Part shown: positions 18,100 through 27,272 of the stretch, piece after piece
Layout: each line of letters opens with the position of its first letter
How positions within the stretch are numbered: position 1 is the stretch's first letter
Assembly: GCF_004331485.1 (NCBI RefSeq)
Contig: NZ_SJKD01000002.1
Coordinates: 186,001-250,000 of the forward strand
From: Kribbella capetownensis
GTDB taxonomy: Bacteria; Actinomycetota; Actinomycetes; Propionibacteriales; Kribbellaceae
Reading direction: 5' to 3'
DNA: 64,000 nt
Notes under the pieces: generated by a model
What the model was told of the DNA's origin: nothing
The model's input: only the letters and a program-made list of their open reading frames with translations
Database searches by the model: none
Position numbers and translations under genes: made by a program

Positions 18100-18717
18100 C
18101 TAGAGCTCTCGGCCGGGGGCGAATTGGTTCATGGAGAGCTCGGCTGCTTCGTAGAGGTCCTTTTCGGTGGTTGTGCCTGAGTCGCGGACCGCGACCATCC
18201 AGGCGCGGACGGACTGTTCGTTGAAGTCCACCATCACCGGGTCGTCCGCGACCTCCACCGGAGTGCGGTCCGTGGGGAACGTGCCGTCGACGTACATGGC
18301 CAGGGCGAGGAAGCCGCCCTCCCAGCCGGGGCCGACGTAGAGGGCGCCGGCGCCGCCGGGTGCCGGGAGTTCGCTGACCGTGTGCTCCAGCTCCAGCTCG
18401 GTGGAGGCGTTGGCGCCCGGGATGAGCCGGAGCTCGAGGAGGCTGGTCGGGCCGCCGAACGTCACCTTGAACCGCTTCGGCGGCTCGCACTCGAGGATCT
18501 CGCCGCCCGCGTTGTCCTGGAGCTGGAAGCTGCCGCCGACCTTGAAGTCGCCGGTGACCGGCCAGAACCAGCGCTTCATCCGCTCCGGGTCCGTGAGTGC
18601 GTCCCACAGCTCCTCCGGATCGGCCTGGTACGAGCGACGCATCAGCACGGTGGCCGTCTCCCCGGTCCGGCTGACCTCCCGATGAACCGCGTTGATGTGC
18701 TCGAGGATGTCGATCAC
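18100..18717 (-). CDS. SRPBCC (START/AHSA1-like) domain protein
   Basis: 205 residues. Typical SRPBCC features are RRSYQADPEELWDALTDPERMKRWFWPV at the N-terminus, a GGSFQLQDNAGGEI beta segment and a C-terminal long helix (the motif is at codons ~27-54). The fold makes a hydrophobic cavity used for ligand binding or Hsp90-type co-chaperone roles; the ligand is unknown. A longer than usual tail of ~60 residues follows. Relatives are commonly in an operon with an ArsR repressor, but here none is adjacent: SSB lies upstream on the same strand with a 78-bp gap that contains a perfect 12-bp palindrome, so it probably has its own promoter. Confidence 0.85.
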   Translation of the reverse strand: MIDILEHINAVHREVSRTGETATVLMRRSYQADPEELWDALTDPERMKRWFWPVTGDFKVGGSFQLQDNAGGEILECEPPKRFKVTFGGPTSLLELRLIPGANASTELELEHTVSELPAPGGAGALYVGPGWEGGFLALAMYVDGTFPTDRTPVEVADDPVMVDFNEQSVRAWMVAVRDSGTTTEKDLYEAAELSMNQFAPGREL

Positions 18718-18769
18718 GGGTGTTCCCTCTCCTGATGGGGCTGATGTGGAGCCCAGAATGCCGTTCGGT

Positions 18770-18781
18770 ACTTATATAAGT
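18770..18781. promoter_or_regulatory. Perfect 12-bp palindrome ACTTATATAAGT, candidate operator
   Basis: It lies 52 bp upstream of the SRPBCC start in an AT-rich patch. On the minus strand TTGACT directly precedes and overlaps it and CATTCT follows at an 18-bp spacing, so a repressor bound here would block that promoter. Confidence 0.5.
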
Positions 18782-18795
18782 CAAGACTGAGATAA

Positions 18796-19323
18796 TTAGG
18801 CTGCCTCGGCGTTCCGGGCACCGGCGGTCAGGGGCAGGGGAGTGGCCGAGTACTCGTCGCCTGGATAGGGCGAGGCGGTTGTCTCGGTCGGATCCGACGC
18901 CGCCACCGGCGTCGGGACGGAGACGAGTGCACTCGAGGGTGAGACGTCCGAGCGCGGTGGATTCTTGCTGAAGGTCGTCGTACCCCGGTTGAGGTCGTGG
19001 CCCACGGAGAAGGCCTCGAGGATGACCCGGCTGTGTGGTTCGCCGGCGTCGTCGGTCCACTCGTGGGTTCGCAGCCGGCCGGTGACGATGATCGGCTGAC
19101 CGACCTGCACCGACTCGAAAGCGTTCTGGGCCAGGCCTCTCCAGCACTCGACGGTGAACCAGGTCGTTGGTTTGTCGACGTACGTGTCGTGGATGCGGTC
19201 GTACTGCCGTGGTGTCGAGCCGACGCGGAACGACACCCGTGCGGTCTGCCCGCCCACCTCCTTGAACTGCAGCTCGCTGCCGACCCAGCCCAGCACGGTC
19301 ACATAGGTCTCGCCGAAACTCAT
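18796..19323 (-). CDS. ssb: Single-stranded DNA-binding protein paralogue
   Basis: 175 residues. The first ~110 form an OB fold recognisable as SSB: ETYVTVLGWVGSELQFKEVGG, TTWFTVECWRGLAQNAFESV, GQPIIVTGRLRTHEW. The C-terminal ~65 residues are Ser/Thr/Pro-rich and end GARNAEAA, lacking the acidic DDDIPF-like tip that recruits partner proteins in the main SSB, so this is more likely an accessory paralogue, like the SSB-like protein next to EttA in mycobacteria (Rv2478c, from memory). The ATG at 19323 is preferred over the GTG at 19332 because a GAGAGGT ribosome site sits 7 nt before it. It is divergent from ettA. Confidence 0.9.
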   Translation of the reverse strand: MSFGETYVTVLGWVGSELQFKEVGGQTARVSFRVGSTPRQYDRIHDTYVDKPTTWFTVECWRGLAQNAFESVQVGQPIIVTGRLRTHEWTDDAGEPHSRVILEAFSVGHDLNRGTTTFSKNPPRSDVSPSSALVSVPTPVAASDPTETTASPYPGDEYSATPLPLTAGARNAEAA

Positions 19324-19468
19324 GATCGCCACCTCTCGTCCGATCCGGATGCGCTGTCACCGGAGAAGATGCACGCATTGCGACCCCGATCGGCACCCGA
19401 TCCGGCGATCTGTGGACAACTCAGGGCTGATTGGGATCCGGCTGGCCCGAGCACATAGGCTCTGGGGT

Positions 19469-21151
<1,683 letters not shown>

Positions 21152-21161
21152 AGTGCTGAAT

Positions 21162-21197
21162 CCAGTGCCCCACCTCGTCCGCGAGGTGGGGCACTGG
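21162..21197. terminator. Strong bidirectional terminator
   Basis: Perfect 16-bp stem (CCAGTGCCCCACCTCG paired with CGAGGTGGGGCACTGG) with a 4-nt loop. It lies between ettA and the convergent esterase gene and probably serves both. Confidence 0.92.
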
Positions 21198-21208
21198 TCT
21201 GTGTGGGA

Positions 21209-22237
21209 TCAGTGGACGTGCAGGGCGGACAGCAGCATGGGCAAGGAGGCGTGGAGTTCGCGTTGCCAGTACGCCCAGCCGTGAGTGCCCGGGCCGTAGA
21301 AGTTGGTCGTCAGGTGTTTCGCGCCGACGCGGTCGAGCTGTGCGGCGAGAGCGTGATTCTGACGGTTGAAGTCGGCCTCCAGTGCGTCCGTCTTGCCGGG
21401 TGGGTCGAACGGACCCGCGGTGCCGTCGCCGCAGGACAGGTAGACCGGTAGCGACTTGAGCCGTTGCGCGAGGTAGTAGGGGTCGTGAGCCGCCCAGATG
21501 CTTCGTTGTGCCACCGGATCGCCCCAGACGCGCAGCGGGTCGTTGCCCTGGCCGGCGAAGAATCCCATGATCCGGTTGACGGACTCGTCGTTCAGCAGCG
21601 GGTGCGCGGAGCCGGAGTACGCCGCCACCGCGCGGAACATCCCCGGGTGCCGAGCGGCGTACAGCAGTGCGCCCTGACCGCCCATGGACAGCCCGGCCAC
21701 AACGCGGTTGGCTCCGGCGCCCCAGTCGCGTTCCAGCAGGTGCCGCAGCTCGACGGTGTGGAAGGTCTCCCACGCCGGGTCGCCGCCCGCGCCGTAGTTC
21801 CACCAGTTGCTGTACCAACCGTTCCAGCCGGCCTCCGGCATCACCACGAGAACCTTCCGCAGGCTGTCGATCGTGGCGATGTCGGTCCCAGTCCACGAGG
21901 TGTAGTCACCACAGCAGCCGTGCAGCAGCCAGAACGTCGGCCAGTGGCGGCCGCGGTCGGCGGGATTCCATCCGTCCGGTGTCATCAGCCGGACGTTCAC
22001 GGTCCGGCCGCCGAGGGCCTGGGACCGCACCGACAGGTCGACCAGTCGATCGGCGACCTGCGTGACGGCGACTACCTCCGCGCCGCGGGGTGCGGCGCGT
22101 GTCGTCTCGACGGAAGGAGCCGCCGTTGTGGCGGTCGCGGGTGCGAGCGGCCAGAGAGCGAGGATCGCTGCCAGGACGAGGAGCACTCGCCGGCGCATCG
22201 ACCTCGGATACCGAGTCGAGCCTGGACGTGTTGTCAT
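21209..22237 (-). CDS. Secreted alpha/beta-hydrolase esterase (antigen 85/esterase D-like)
   Basis: 342 residues. The N-terminus is a Sec signal peptide (MRRRVLLVLAAILALWPLAP within the first ~35 residues), so the enzyme is exported. The hydrolase fold shows LLHGCCGDYTSW (oxyanion region), nucleophile motif GLSMGG and a C-terminal GTHGWAYW histidine; an aspartate candidate lies in CGDGTAGPFD. The family includes antigen-85-type and esterase-D-type acyl hydrolases; outside mycolate producers these act as secreted esterases, substrate unknown. The ATG at 22237 was chosen because it is preceded by CCGGAGG and starts shortly before the signal peptide core. The promoter region is shared with the divergent ArsR operon. 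Confidence 0.87.
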   Translation of the reverse strand: MTTRPGSTRYPRSMRRRVLLVLAAILALWPLAPATATTAAPSVETTRAAPRGAEVVAVTQVADRLVDLSVRSQALGGRTVNVRLMTPDGWNPADRGRHWPTFWLLHGCCGDYTSWTGTDIATIDSLRKVLVVMPEAGWNGWYSNWWNYGAGGDPAWETFHTVELRHLLERDWGAGANRVVAGLSMGGQGALLYAARHPGMFRAVAAYSGSAHPLLNDESVNRIMGFFAGQGNDPLRVWGDPVAQRSIWAAHDPYYLAQRLKSLPVYLSCGDGTAGPFDPPGKTDALEADFNRQNHALAAQLDRVGAKHLTTNFYGPGTHGWAYWQRELHASLPMLLSALHVH

Positions 22238-22343
22238 GACAGACCTCCGGGGCGGTGCGGATTTCTGCTCAGGTGTCGCCAATGCACTCGCGGCACTACG
22301 GCAAGCCTTTGCCCGCGCAGTGCAGTATTCAAACACTTAGCCG

Positions 22344-22372
22344 TTGACCTTAGCGTTGGAAGCAGTTAATAC
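22344..22372 (+). promoter_or_regulatory. Consensus sigma-70-type promoter of the ArsR operon
   Basis: TTGACC at 22344-22349, a 17-bp spacer and TAATAC at 22367-22372. The ATG at 22381 lies 9 nt after the -10 box, so the mRNA is probably leaderless. The octamer ACTTAGCC occurs at 22335-22342 and again at 22371-22378, flanking the promoter as a candidate ArsR site. Confidence 0.8.
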
Positions 22373-22380
22373 TTAGCCTC

Positions 22381-22719
22381 ATGGCACAGTATTCGGCGGA
22401 GGTGGACGGCGTGTTCGTCGCGCTCGCCGATCCGACCCGACGCAGCGTCATCCGGCGCCTCGGCCGCGGGCCGACGAGTGTGGGCGAGCTCGCCGCCGAG
22501 TTCCCGATGACCCTGCCGTCGTTCATGAAGCACGTCCGGACGCTGGAGAGCAACGGCCTGATCCGCACGGTGAAGGTCGGCCGGGTGCGCACCTGCGTGC
22601 TCGATCGCGACCGGCTCGCGCTGGTCGACGACTGGCTCGCGGAACAGCGCCGGATCTGGGCCGGCCGTACCGACCGGCTCGAACAGTTCGTCACCGATCC
22701 GATGGAGGAGCAGTCATGA
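22381..22719 (+). CDS. ArsR-family winged-helix repressor
   Basis: 112 residues. FVALADPTRRSVIRRLGRGPTSVGELAAEF followed by TLPSFMKHVRTLESNGLI is the helix-turn-helix of the ArsR subgroup that accompanies SRPBCC proteins (motif at codons ~11-60). No cysteine pair for metal sensing is present, so it is not a classical metalloregulator. It begins directly behind a consensus promoter and overlaps the downstream AHSA1 gene by 4 nt (ATGA), forming a three-gene operon with an SRPBCC protein and a dihydrofolate-reductase-fold protein. Autoregulation is likely, given the duplicated octamer in its promoter. Confidence 0.92.
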   Translation: MAQYSAEVDGVFVALADPTRRSVIRRLGRGPTSVGELAAEFPMTLPSFMKHVRTLESNGLIRTVKVGRVRTCVLDRDRLALVDDWLAEQRRIWAGRTDRLEQFVTDPMEEQS

Positions 22720-23192
22720 ACCCCGATCTCGACCTGACGGTGGACCGCGTCATCCGCGCGCCGCGTGCGGTGGTCTGGCGTGCGTGGACCGATCCGTCCC
22801 GCTTCGAGAAGTGGTGGGTTCCGGCGCCGGCCGTGTGCCGGGTGGAACGCCTGGAGCCGCGTCCCGGCGGTGCGCTGGTGACGCAGCTGAGCGGTGACGG
22901 CACGGAGTTCGGGCCGCATCTCGACGCGTGCTTCGTTGTCGTCGACGAAATGGAGCGAATCGTGTTCACCACCGCGCTCGACAGCTCCTGGCGCCCCGCA
23001 CAACCTGCGCCCGTCCTGATGACGGCCGAGATCACGTTGGCGGAACACCAGGACGGCACCGACTACCGGGTCCTCGTCCGCCACGGCGACCCGGCTGCCC
23101 GTGCCCGACATCAGGAGCTCGGCTTCGCCGAAGGCTGGGGCACGGTCACCAAGCAACTCGCCACCATCGCCGAGCACGAGGCCGCCCGATGA
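22716..23192 (+). CDS. SRPBCC/AHSA1 domain protein
   Basis: 158 residues. LDLTVDRVIRAPRAVVWRAW and DPSRFEKWWVPAP are the N-terminal hallmark of AHSA1/START-like proteins; the C-terminal helix begins near HQELGFAEGWGTVTKQL. It overlaps ArsR upstream and the reductase-like gene downstream by 4 nt each, so all three are translationally coupled. The ligand is unknown. ArsR-AHSA1 pairs are very common in actinobacteria and are thought to respond to small organic ligands, but experimentally they are poorly studied. Confidence 0.9.
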   Translation: MNPDLDLTVDRVIRAPRAVVWRAWTDPSRFEKWWVPAPAVCRVERLEPRPGGALVTQLSGDGTEFGPHLDACFVVVDEMERIVFTTALDSSWRPAQPAPVLMTAEITLAEHQDGTDYRVLVRHGDPAARARHQELGFAEGWGTVTKQLATIAEHEAAR

Positions 23193-23815
23193 AGCTCGTA
23201 CTCACGGAGTTCGTCACCCTCGACGGGGTCAGCCAAGGCCCTGGCTCGTCGACCGAGGACACCAGCGACGGCTTCACCCGTGGCGGCTGGCTCGTGCCCT
23301 ACCTGGATGAGGCCTTCGTACGGCGTACGTCGGACTGGCTCGATCTCGCCGACGGACTGCTGCTCGGCCGCCGGACGTACGAGGCGTTCGCCCACGACTG
23401 GCCGCAGATCACCGACCCGGACGACCCGTTCACCGTGCGGATGAACGCGCTTCCGAAGTACGTCGTCACCAACACCATCGCCGAAGGCACCTGGAACCCG
23501 ACGACCGTGCTCCGTGGCGATCCCGTCCAGACCGTCGGTGAACTCAAAGCCCAGCCAGGACGGGAGCTCCAGATCCACGGGAGCGCTCGCCTCGGCAACG
23601 CACTCCTGGCAGCCTGTCTCGTCGACACGCTCCGGCTCGTCGTCGCCCCGACCGTGATCGGTTCCGGGCGACGACTACTCGACCACCCGATTGCGCCGAT
23701 CGGCCTCCAAATCACGGAGCACGAGGTGACGCCGAACGGCCTGGTGATCCTCCAGTACGACGCCATCGGCGCCGCTCCACTCGCGGAGTACGAAGGTGTG
23801 ACCGCGTTCGTCTAG
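23189..23815 (+). CDS. Dihydrofolate reductase/RibD C-terminal-fold protein
   Basis: 208 residues. MKLVLTEFVTLDGVSQGPG at the N-terminus, DGLLLGRRTYEAF, the nucleotide-binding IHGSARLGNALL and VDTLRLVVAPTVIGSGRRLL are the signatures of the DHFR-like RibD_C family (YyaP/YwjB type). These enzymes bind NADPH and reduce small heterocycles; the substrate here is unknown and it is unlikely to be the housekeeping DHFR. It is the third gene of the ArsR operon (ATGA overlap), and its stop overlaps that of the convergent phosphotransferase gene by 4 bp. Confidence 0.88.
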   Translation: MKLVLTEFVTLDGVSQGPGSSTEDTSDGFTRGGWLVPYLDEAFVRRTSDWLDLADGLLLGRRTYEAFAHDWPQITDPDDPFTVRMNALPKYVVTNTIAEGTWNPTTVLRGDPVQTVGELKAQPGRELQIHGSARLGNALLAACLVDTLRLVVAPTVIGSGRRLLDHPIAPIGLQITEHEVTPNGLVILQYDAIGAAPLAEYEGVTAFV

Positions 23816-24678
23816 CCGGCCTGATAGTCGGCCAGGACGCGCTCGACGACTGGAAGGTCCGTCGTGATGAGGGCCTTCCAGAGCGCCCAGCCACGGGCGC
23901 GCGCCCAAGTCCCGGCGTCCTGCCCGACGGCCTCCCGGAACGCGGCGCGGGACTCGCCGGAGAAGAACGTGTACGCGATCACCAGATCGCACGCCGGGTC
24001 GCCAACGCCTGAGGTGCCGAAGTCGATGACGGCGGACAACCGGCCGTCCTGCACCAGCAGGTTCCCGCTCGCGATGTCTCCGTGGAACCACACCGGCGGC
24101 CGGTCCCATGATGTCGCCAGCGCCGCATCCCAGACCTCGCGCGCCAGGTCGGTGTCGATCCGTCCCTTCAGTACGCCGAGCGCCTCGACGGTCTCGTCGT
24201 GGTAGTACTCCGGCGGCGCACCGCGGTAGAAGCTGTGGGCGCCCGCTGTCGGTCCGCCCGTCGCGTCCGCGCTCTGCAGCGCGAGGATGAACCCAGCGAT
24301 CGACCGCGCGAATTCGTTCAGATCGGCAACGGTCTCGTACGACGCGGTGACGCCGTCGAGCCAGCGCCGGACGGCCCAGTGGTACGGGTACCCCTCGCCC
24401 GGTGCGCCCTTCGCGACCGCCTCGGGGATCGGCACGGGCAGCACCGGAGCGAGCTTCGGCAGCCACTCGTGCTCTTTGTGAACGGCCGCCGTGTAGCTCT
24501 CGTGCGTCGGCAGGCGCGCGGTCAGATCCTCGCCGAGCCGGTACGTCCGATTGTCCCACCCGTCGATCTTGACCGGTGTCACCGGTAGGTCGGCCCACTG
24601 CGGGAACTGGGCCGCGAGCAGTCGCCGTACCAGCGCCGCGTCGATGCCGGCCCGGCCGTCTTCGTGAATGTCCGTCAC
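23812..24678 (-). CDS. Aminoglycoside phosphotransferase-family kinase
   Basis: 288 residues. The catalytic loop HGDIASGNLL and the metal-binding IDFGTSGVGDPACD are complete, and the N-terminal lobe has the expected DNRTYRLGEDLTARLP segment with an LPxHE-like motif. This is a full-length APH-fold kinase, closer to canonical family members than the one at 8157-9092. The family includes antibiotic kinases, but most soil-actinomycete paralogues have unknown substrates. It is monocistronic, convergent with the ArsR operon (4-bp stop overlap), and separated by 43 bp from a MarR regulator upstream on the same strand, with which it could be co-transcribed. Confidence 0.88.
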   Translation of the reverse strand: MTDIHEDGRAGIDAALVRRLLAAQFPQWADLPVTPVKIDGWDNRTYRLGEDLTARLPTHESYTAAVHKEHEWLPKLAPVLPVPIPEAVAKGAPGEGYPYHWAVRRWLDGVTASYETVADLNEFARSIAGFILALQSADATGGPTAGAHSFYRGAPPEYYHDETVEALGVLKGRIDTDLAREVWDAALATSWDRPPVWFHGDIASGNLLVQDGRLSAVIDFGTSGVGDPACDLVIAYTFFSGESRAAFREAVGQDAGTWARARGWALWKALITTDLPVVERVLADYQAG

Positions 24679-24721
24679 GCGACGAGATTCTCCGGGGTGC
24701 GGTGCAGTGGCATCAAAGGCT

Positions 24722-25186
24722 TTAGCTATCGGCTAAAACATCCTTGACCGGCTGCGAGTTGCCGACCGCGTCCGCGAGGAAGGCGGAGATCGTCCGCAGT
24801 TCCTCGTCGCTGCGCACCGCCAGCACCGCGTGCATGCGCTCGGCCTGCTCGGCGTACAGCGGAACGAGCTTCTCCTGGATCGCCTCCATCGACGGCGTCA
24901 CCACGACCTTGCGGCGATCACCGGGATCCGGCCGCCGGGTGACGAAGCCGTGTGCCTCCAGCCGGTCGATGACACCTGTGACCGTGCCCGAGGTGAGTCC
25001 GGTGTGCTCGGCGAGCTCGCGTGGCGTCAGCGGTCCGTAGGTCTGCAGCAGCGTCATGAACTGGGAGTCGCTGGCGCCCAGGCCGACCTTCGCGGAGACC
25101 GCGTGGTTGAACAGCACGACGCTCGCGATCAGGTGGACCATCCGCTGCTGGATCTCGCCGGCGAGCTCTTCTCTGGCACTGGTCAT
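24722..25186 (-). CDS. MarR-family transcriptional regulator
   Basis: 154 residues. The winged helix reads PLTPRELAEHTGLTSGTVTGVIDRLEAHGFVTRRPDPGDRRKVVV (codons ~50-95), with DxRxxx in the wing as in MarR proteins, flanked by the long dimerisation helices. The ATG at 25186 has a GAGG ribosome site and is preferred over a GTG two codons earlier. It is divergent from a FAD-dependent monooxygenase, and the ~90-bp gap between them contains repeated CCAAGATACT elements, so it most likely represses that gene and itself, released by an aromatic or other xenobiotic ligand. Confidence 0.9.
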   Translation of the reverse strand: MTSAREELAGEIQQRMVHLIASVVLFNHAVSAKVGLGASDSQFMTLLQTYGPLTPRELAEHTGLTSGTVTGVIDRLEAHGFVTRRPDPGDRRKVVVTPSMEAIQEKLVPLYAEQAERMHAVLAVRSDEELRTISAFLADAVGNSQPVKDVLADS

Positions 25187-25219
25187 GGCCACCTCAGCAT
25201 AGGGGTTGTGTTTCTCTCA

Positions 25220-25254
25220 GATATCCAAGATACTCGGAGTGCCAAGATACTTGA
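25220..25254. promoter_or_regulatory. Candidate MarR operator region with 17-bp-spaced direct repeat
   Basis: CCAAGATACT occurs at 25225-25234 and 25242-25251. The first copy overlaps an inverted TATC-caa-GATA element and the second the dyad CAAG-ATA-CTTG. The repeat lies in the divergent promoter region between the MarR gene and the monooxygenase gene. Confidence 0.5.
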
Positions 25255-25277
25255 AGAACCGAGATAAGGAGAGAGCG

Positions 25278-26645
25278 ATGAAGGTGCTGGTGATCGGTGG
25301 CGGGACCGGCGGGCTGGCGCTGGCGCACGGGCTGAAGCGGGCCGGCGTCGGCGTGACCGTGTTCGAGCGGGACGCGCTCCGGACCGACGGGCTGCACGGC
25401 TACCGCGTCGGGATCGACCCGGACGGCAGCCGGGCGCTGCACGCGTTGCTGCCGGCCGACCTGTACGACACGTTCGTGGCGACCAAGGCGCGTGACCCGA
25501 AGTACTTCAACATGCTCACCGAGGACCTGAAGGAGGTCCTGTCGTTCGATCTGCCGGAGTCGACCGACCCGGTCGAGAGCGAGAAGTCGATCAGCCGGAT
25601 GACGCTGCGGCAGGTGCTGCTGACCGGTCTGGACGACGTGGTCGAGTTCGGCAAGGAGTTCACCCGCTTCGAGCAGCACGGTGACCAGGTGACGGCGTAC
25701 TTCGCCGATGGCACGCAGGCGACCGGTGATCTGCTGATTGCCGCCGACGGTTCGGGCTCCCGGGTACGCCGCCAGTACCTGCCGCAGGCCAAGACCGAGG
25801 AGACCGGGATCATCGCGATCGCAGGGAAGCTGCCGATCACCGCGGAGAGCGCGAAGCTGGTGCCGCCGAAGGCGTTCGAGGGCATCTCGATGGTCAACGC
25901 GCCGCACGGGCTGGCCTGCATCCTGCACGTAATGGAGTTCCAGTGGGACCGCGATGGCAATGTGAAGAGCGGGATCGGCGGCAACACCGAGGAACTGATC
26001 CGGCGCTGGCCCGGGCTGCAGTTCGACAACACCCGCGACTACATCAACTGGGGCCTGTCGGCGACCAAGGACACCATGCCCGGGAACATCATGGAGTTGC
26101 GAGGGCAGGAGCTGATCGACGTCGCCCTCCGGCTCACTCCGGACTGGCATCCGAACCTGCGGCGGCTGTTCGCGCTGGCCGATCCCGGCACCTGCTTCCC
26201 GGTGAACATCTGGACCTCGGTCCCGCTCGAGCCGTGGCAGACGACGAACGTGACGCTGCTCGGCGATGCGATTCACACGATGACCCCGGGTCGCGGTGTC
26301 GGCGCGAACACTGCACTGCGCGACGCGGTGAACCTGTGCCGCCGGCTGATCGAGGTCCGTGACGGTCGCCAGGAGCTGATCCCGGCGGTACGGACGTACG
26401 AGGCGAAGATGATCGAGTACGGCTTCGACGCCGTACTGAAGTCACGGGCGCAGATGACGTCCGACGACCCGGTGTACAAGCCGGTCATCGGGCGGCTGGC
26501 GCTCGCGGGGATGCGCACCGCGATGCGGACGGTCAACCACCTGCCGCCGGTGAAGCGGCGGATGCATAACTCGATGCTCGCCTACCGCGGGGCCGATCGT
26601 GACAACCTGGCCCTGGAGATCAGCCCGGCCCCGACAGGGCGGTGA
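25278..26645 (+). CDS. FAD-dependent aromatic-type monooxygenase (PHBH fold)
   Basis: 455 residues. FAD-binding MKVLVIGGGTGGLALAHGL with ERD at the end of the second strand, the DG motif LIAADGSGSRVRRQYLP (~150-170) and the second FAD motif VTLLGDAIHTMTPGRGVGAN (~325-345) identify the p-hydroxybenzoate-hydroxylase/UbiH class of flavoprotein monooxygenases. These hydroxylate aromatic or polyketide substrates, or inactivate drugs such as tetracycline and rifampicin; no substrate can be named here. The ATG at 25278 has an AAGGAGAG ribosome site. It is divergent from a MarR gene and is the likely regulated target. Confidence 0.9.
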   Translation: MKVLVIGGGTGGLALAHGLKRAGVGVTVFERDALRTDGLHGYRVGIDPDGSRALHALLPADLYDTFVATKARDPKYFNMLTEDLKEVLSFDLPESTDPVESEKSISRMTLRQVLLTGLDDVVEFGKEFTRFEQHGDQVTAYFADGTQATGDLLIAADGSGSRVRRQYLPQAKTEETGIIAIAGKLPITAESAKLVPPKAFEGISMVNAPHGLACILHVMEFQWDRDGNVKSGIGGNTEELIRRWPGLQFDNTRDYINWGLSATKDTMPGNIMELRGQELIDVALRLTPDWHPNLRRLFALADPGTCFPVNIWTSVPLEPWQTTNVTLLGDAIHTMTPGRGVGANTALRDAVNLCRRLIEVRDGRQELIPAVRTYEAKMIEYGFDAVLKSRAQMTSDDPVYKPVIGRLALAGMRTAMRTVNHLPPVKRRMHNSMLAYRGADRDNLALEISPAPTGR

Positions 26646-26648
26646 ACT

Positions 26649-26670
26649 GGCCCGGGGCGACCCCCGGGCC
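26649..26670. terminator. GC-only hairpin between convergent genes
   Basis: GGCCCGGGG and CCCCGGGCC form a 9-bp stem with a 4-nt loop directly after the monooxygenase stop and before the stop of the convergent MarR gene. A bidirectional terminator is the simplest reading. Confidence 0.7.
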
Positions 26671-26678
26671 GGCGGAAG

Positions 26679-27143
26679 TCAGCGCTGGCCGATGTGCTCC
26701 GACACCGCGTCGAAGACGCGGCCGATCGCCGCGAAGTCCTCGGGGGTGGCCAGGTCGACCAGGTTCTCCCGGACGCCCTCCACGTGGTACGGCGCGGCCT
26801 GCTCGAGCAGCTGGAGTCCGGCCTCGGTCAGCTCGGCCCACACGCCGCGCTTGTCGCTGGTGCAGGACGTCCGGCGGACCAGGTCGGCGGTCTCCAGCCG
26901 GCCCACGGTGTGGGTCAGGCGGGAGCGGCTCTGGTGCAGCCGGTCGGCCAGGTCAGCCATCCGCAGCCGCCGGTCGGGCGCCTCGGAGAGCCGGACCAGG
27001 ATCTCGTAGTCGTTGATACCCAGGCCGAACTGACGCAGGTCGTCGTCCAGTTTGGCCATCAGGCGTGCGGTCCCCAGCAGGTACGCACGCCACGCAACCT
27101 GCTGCTCGGCGTCGAGCCACCGGGTCTCAGTCGTCGTCGTCAC
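26679..27143 (-). CDS. MarR-family transcriptional regulator
   Basis: 154 residues from a GTG start. LGINDYEILVRLSEAPDRRLRMADLADRL, then HQSRSRLTHTVGRLETADLV and the wing RTSCTSDKRGVWAELTEAG make a complete MarR fold (codons ~40-115). The single cysteine in the wing is not in the usual OhrR position. It is divergent from yceI across ~130 bp that contains two AT-rich TTGA/TCAA-type dyads of the kind bound by MarR proteins, so yceI is the likely target. MarR-YceI pairs recur in actinobacteria (family knowledge). Confidence 0.9.
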   Translation of the reverse strand: MTTTTETRWLDAEQQVAWRAYLLGTARLMAKLDDDLRQFGLGINDYEILVRLSEAPDRRLRMADLADRLHQSRSRLTHTVGRLETADLVRRTSCTSDKRGVWAELTEAGLQLLEQAAPYHVEGVRENLVDLATPEDFAAIGRVFDAVSEHIGQR

Positions 27144-27207
27144 GGGATCAGTGTACCGGGAATGTAGTTGACTTTTAAACCGTTGATCCCTACTGTCGTA
27201 GCCAAGA

Positions 27208-27223
27208 GGTTGAAATTTGAACC
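27208..27223. promoter_or_regulatory. MarR-type operator candidate upstream of yceI
   Basis: GGTTGAAATTTGAACC is a 16-bp dyad with one mismatched pair. A weaker related site, TAGTTGACTTTTAAAC, lies at 27165-27180. Both are in the shared MarR/yceI promoter region. Confidence 0.6.
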
Positions 27224-27272
27224 TTCACGCTGCGTCGCCCCCGACCAGTACGCCCCCTTTCGAGAGGAACCC

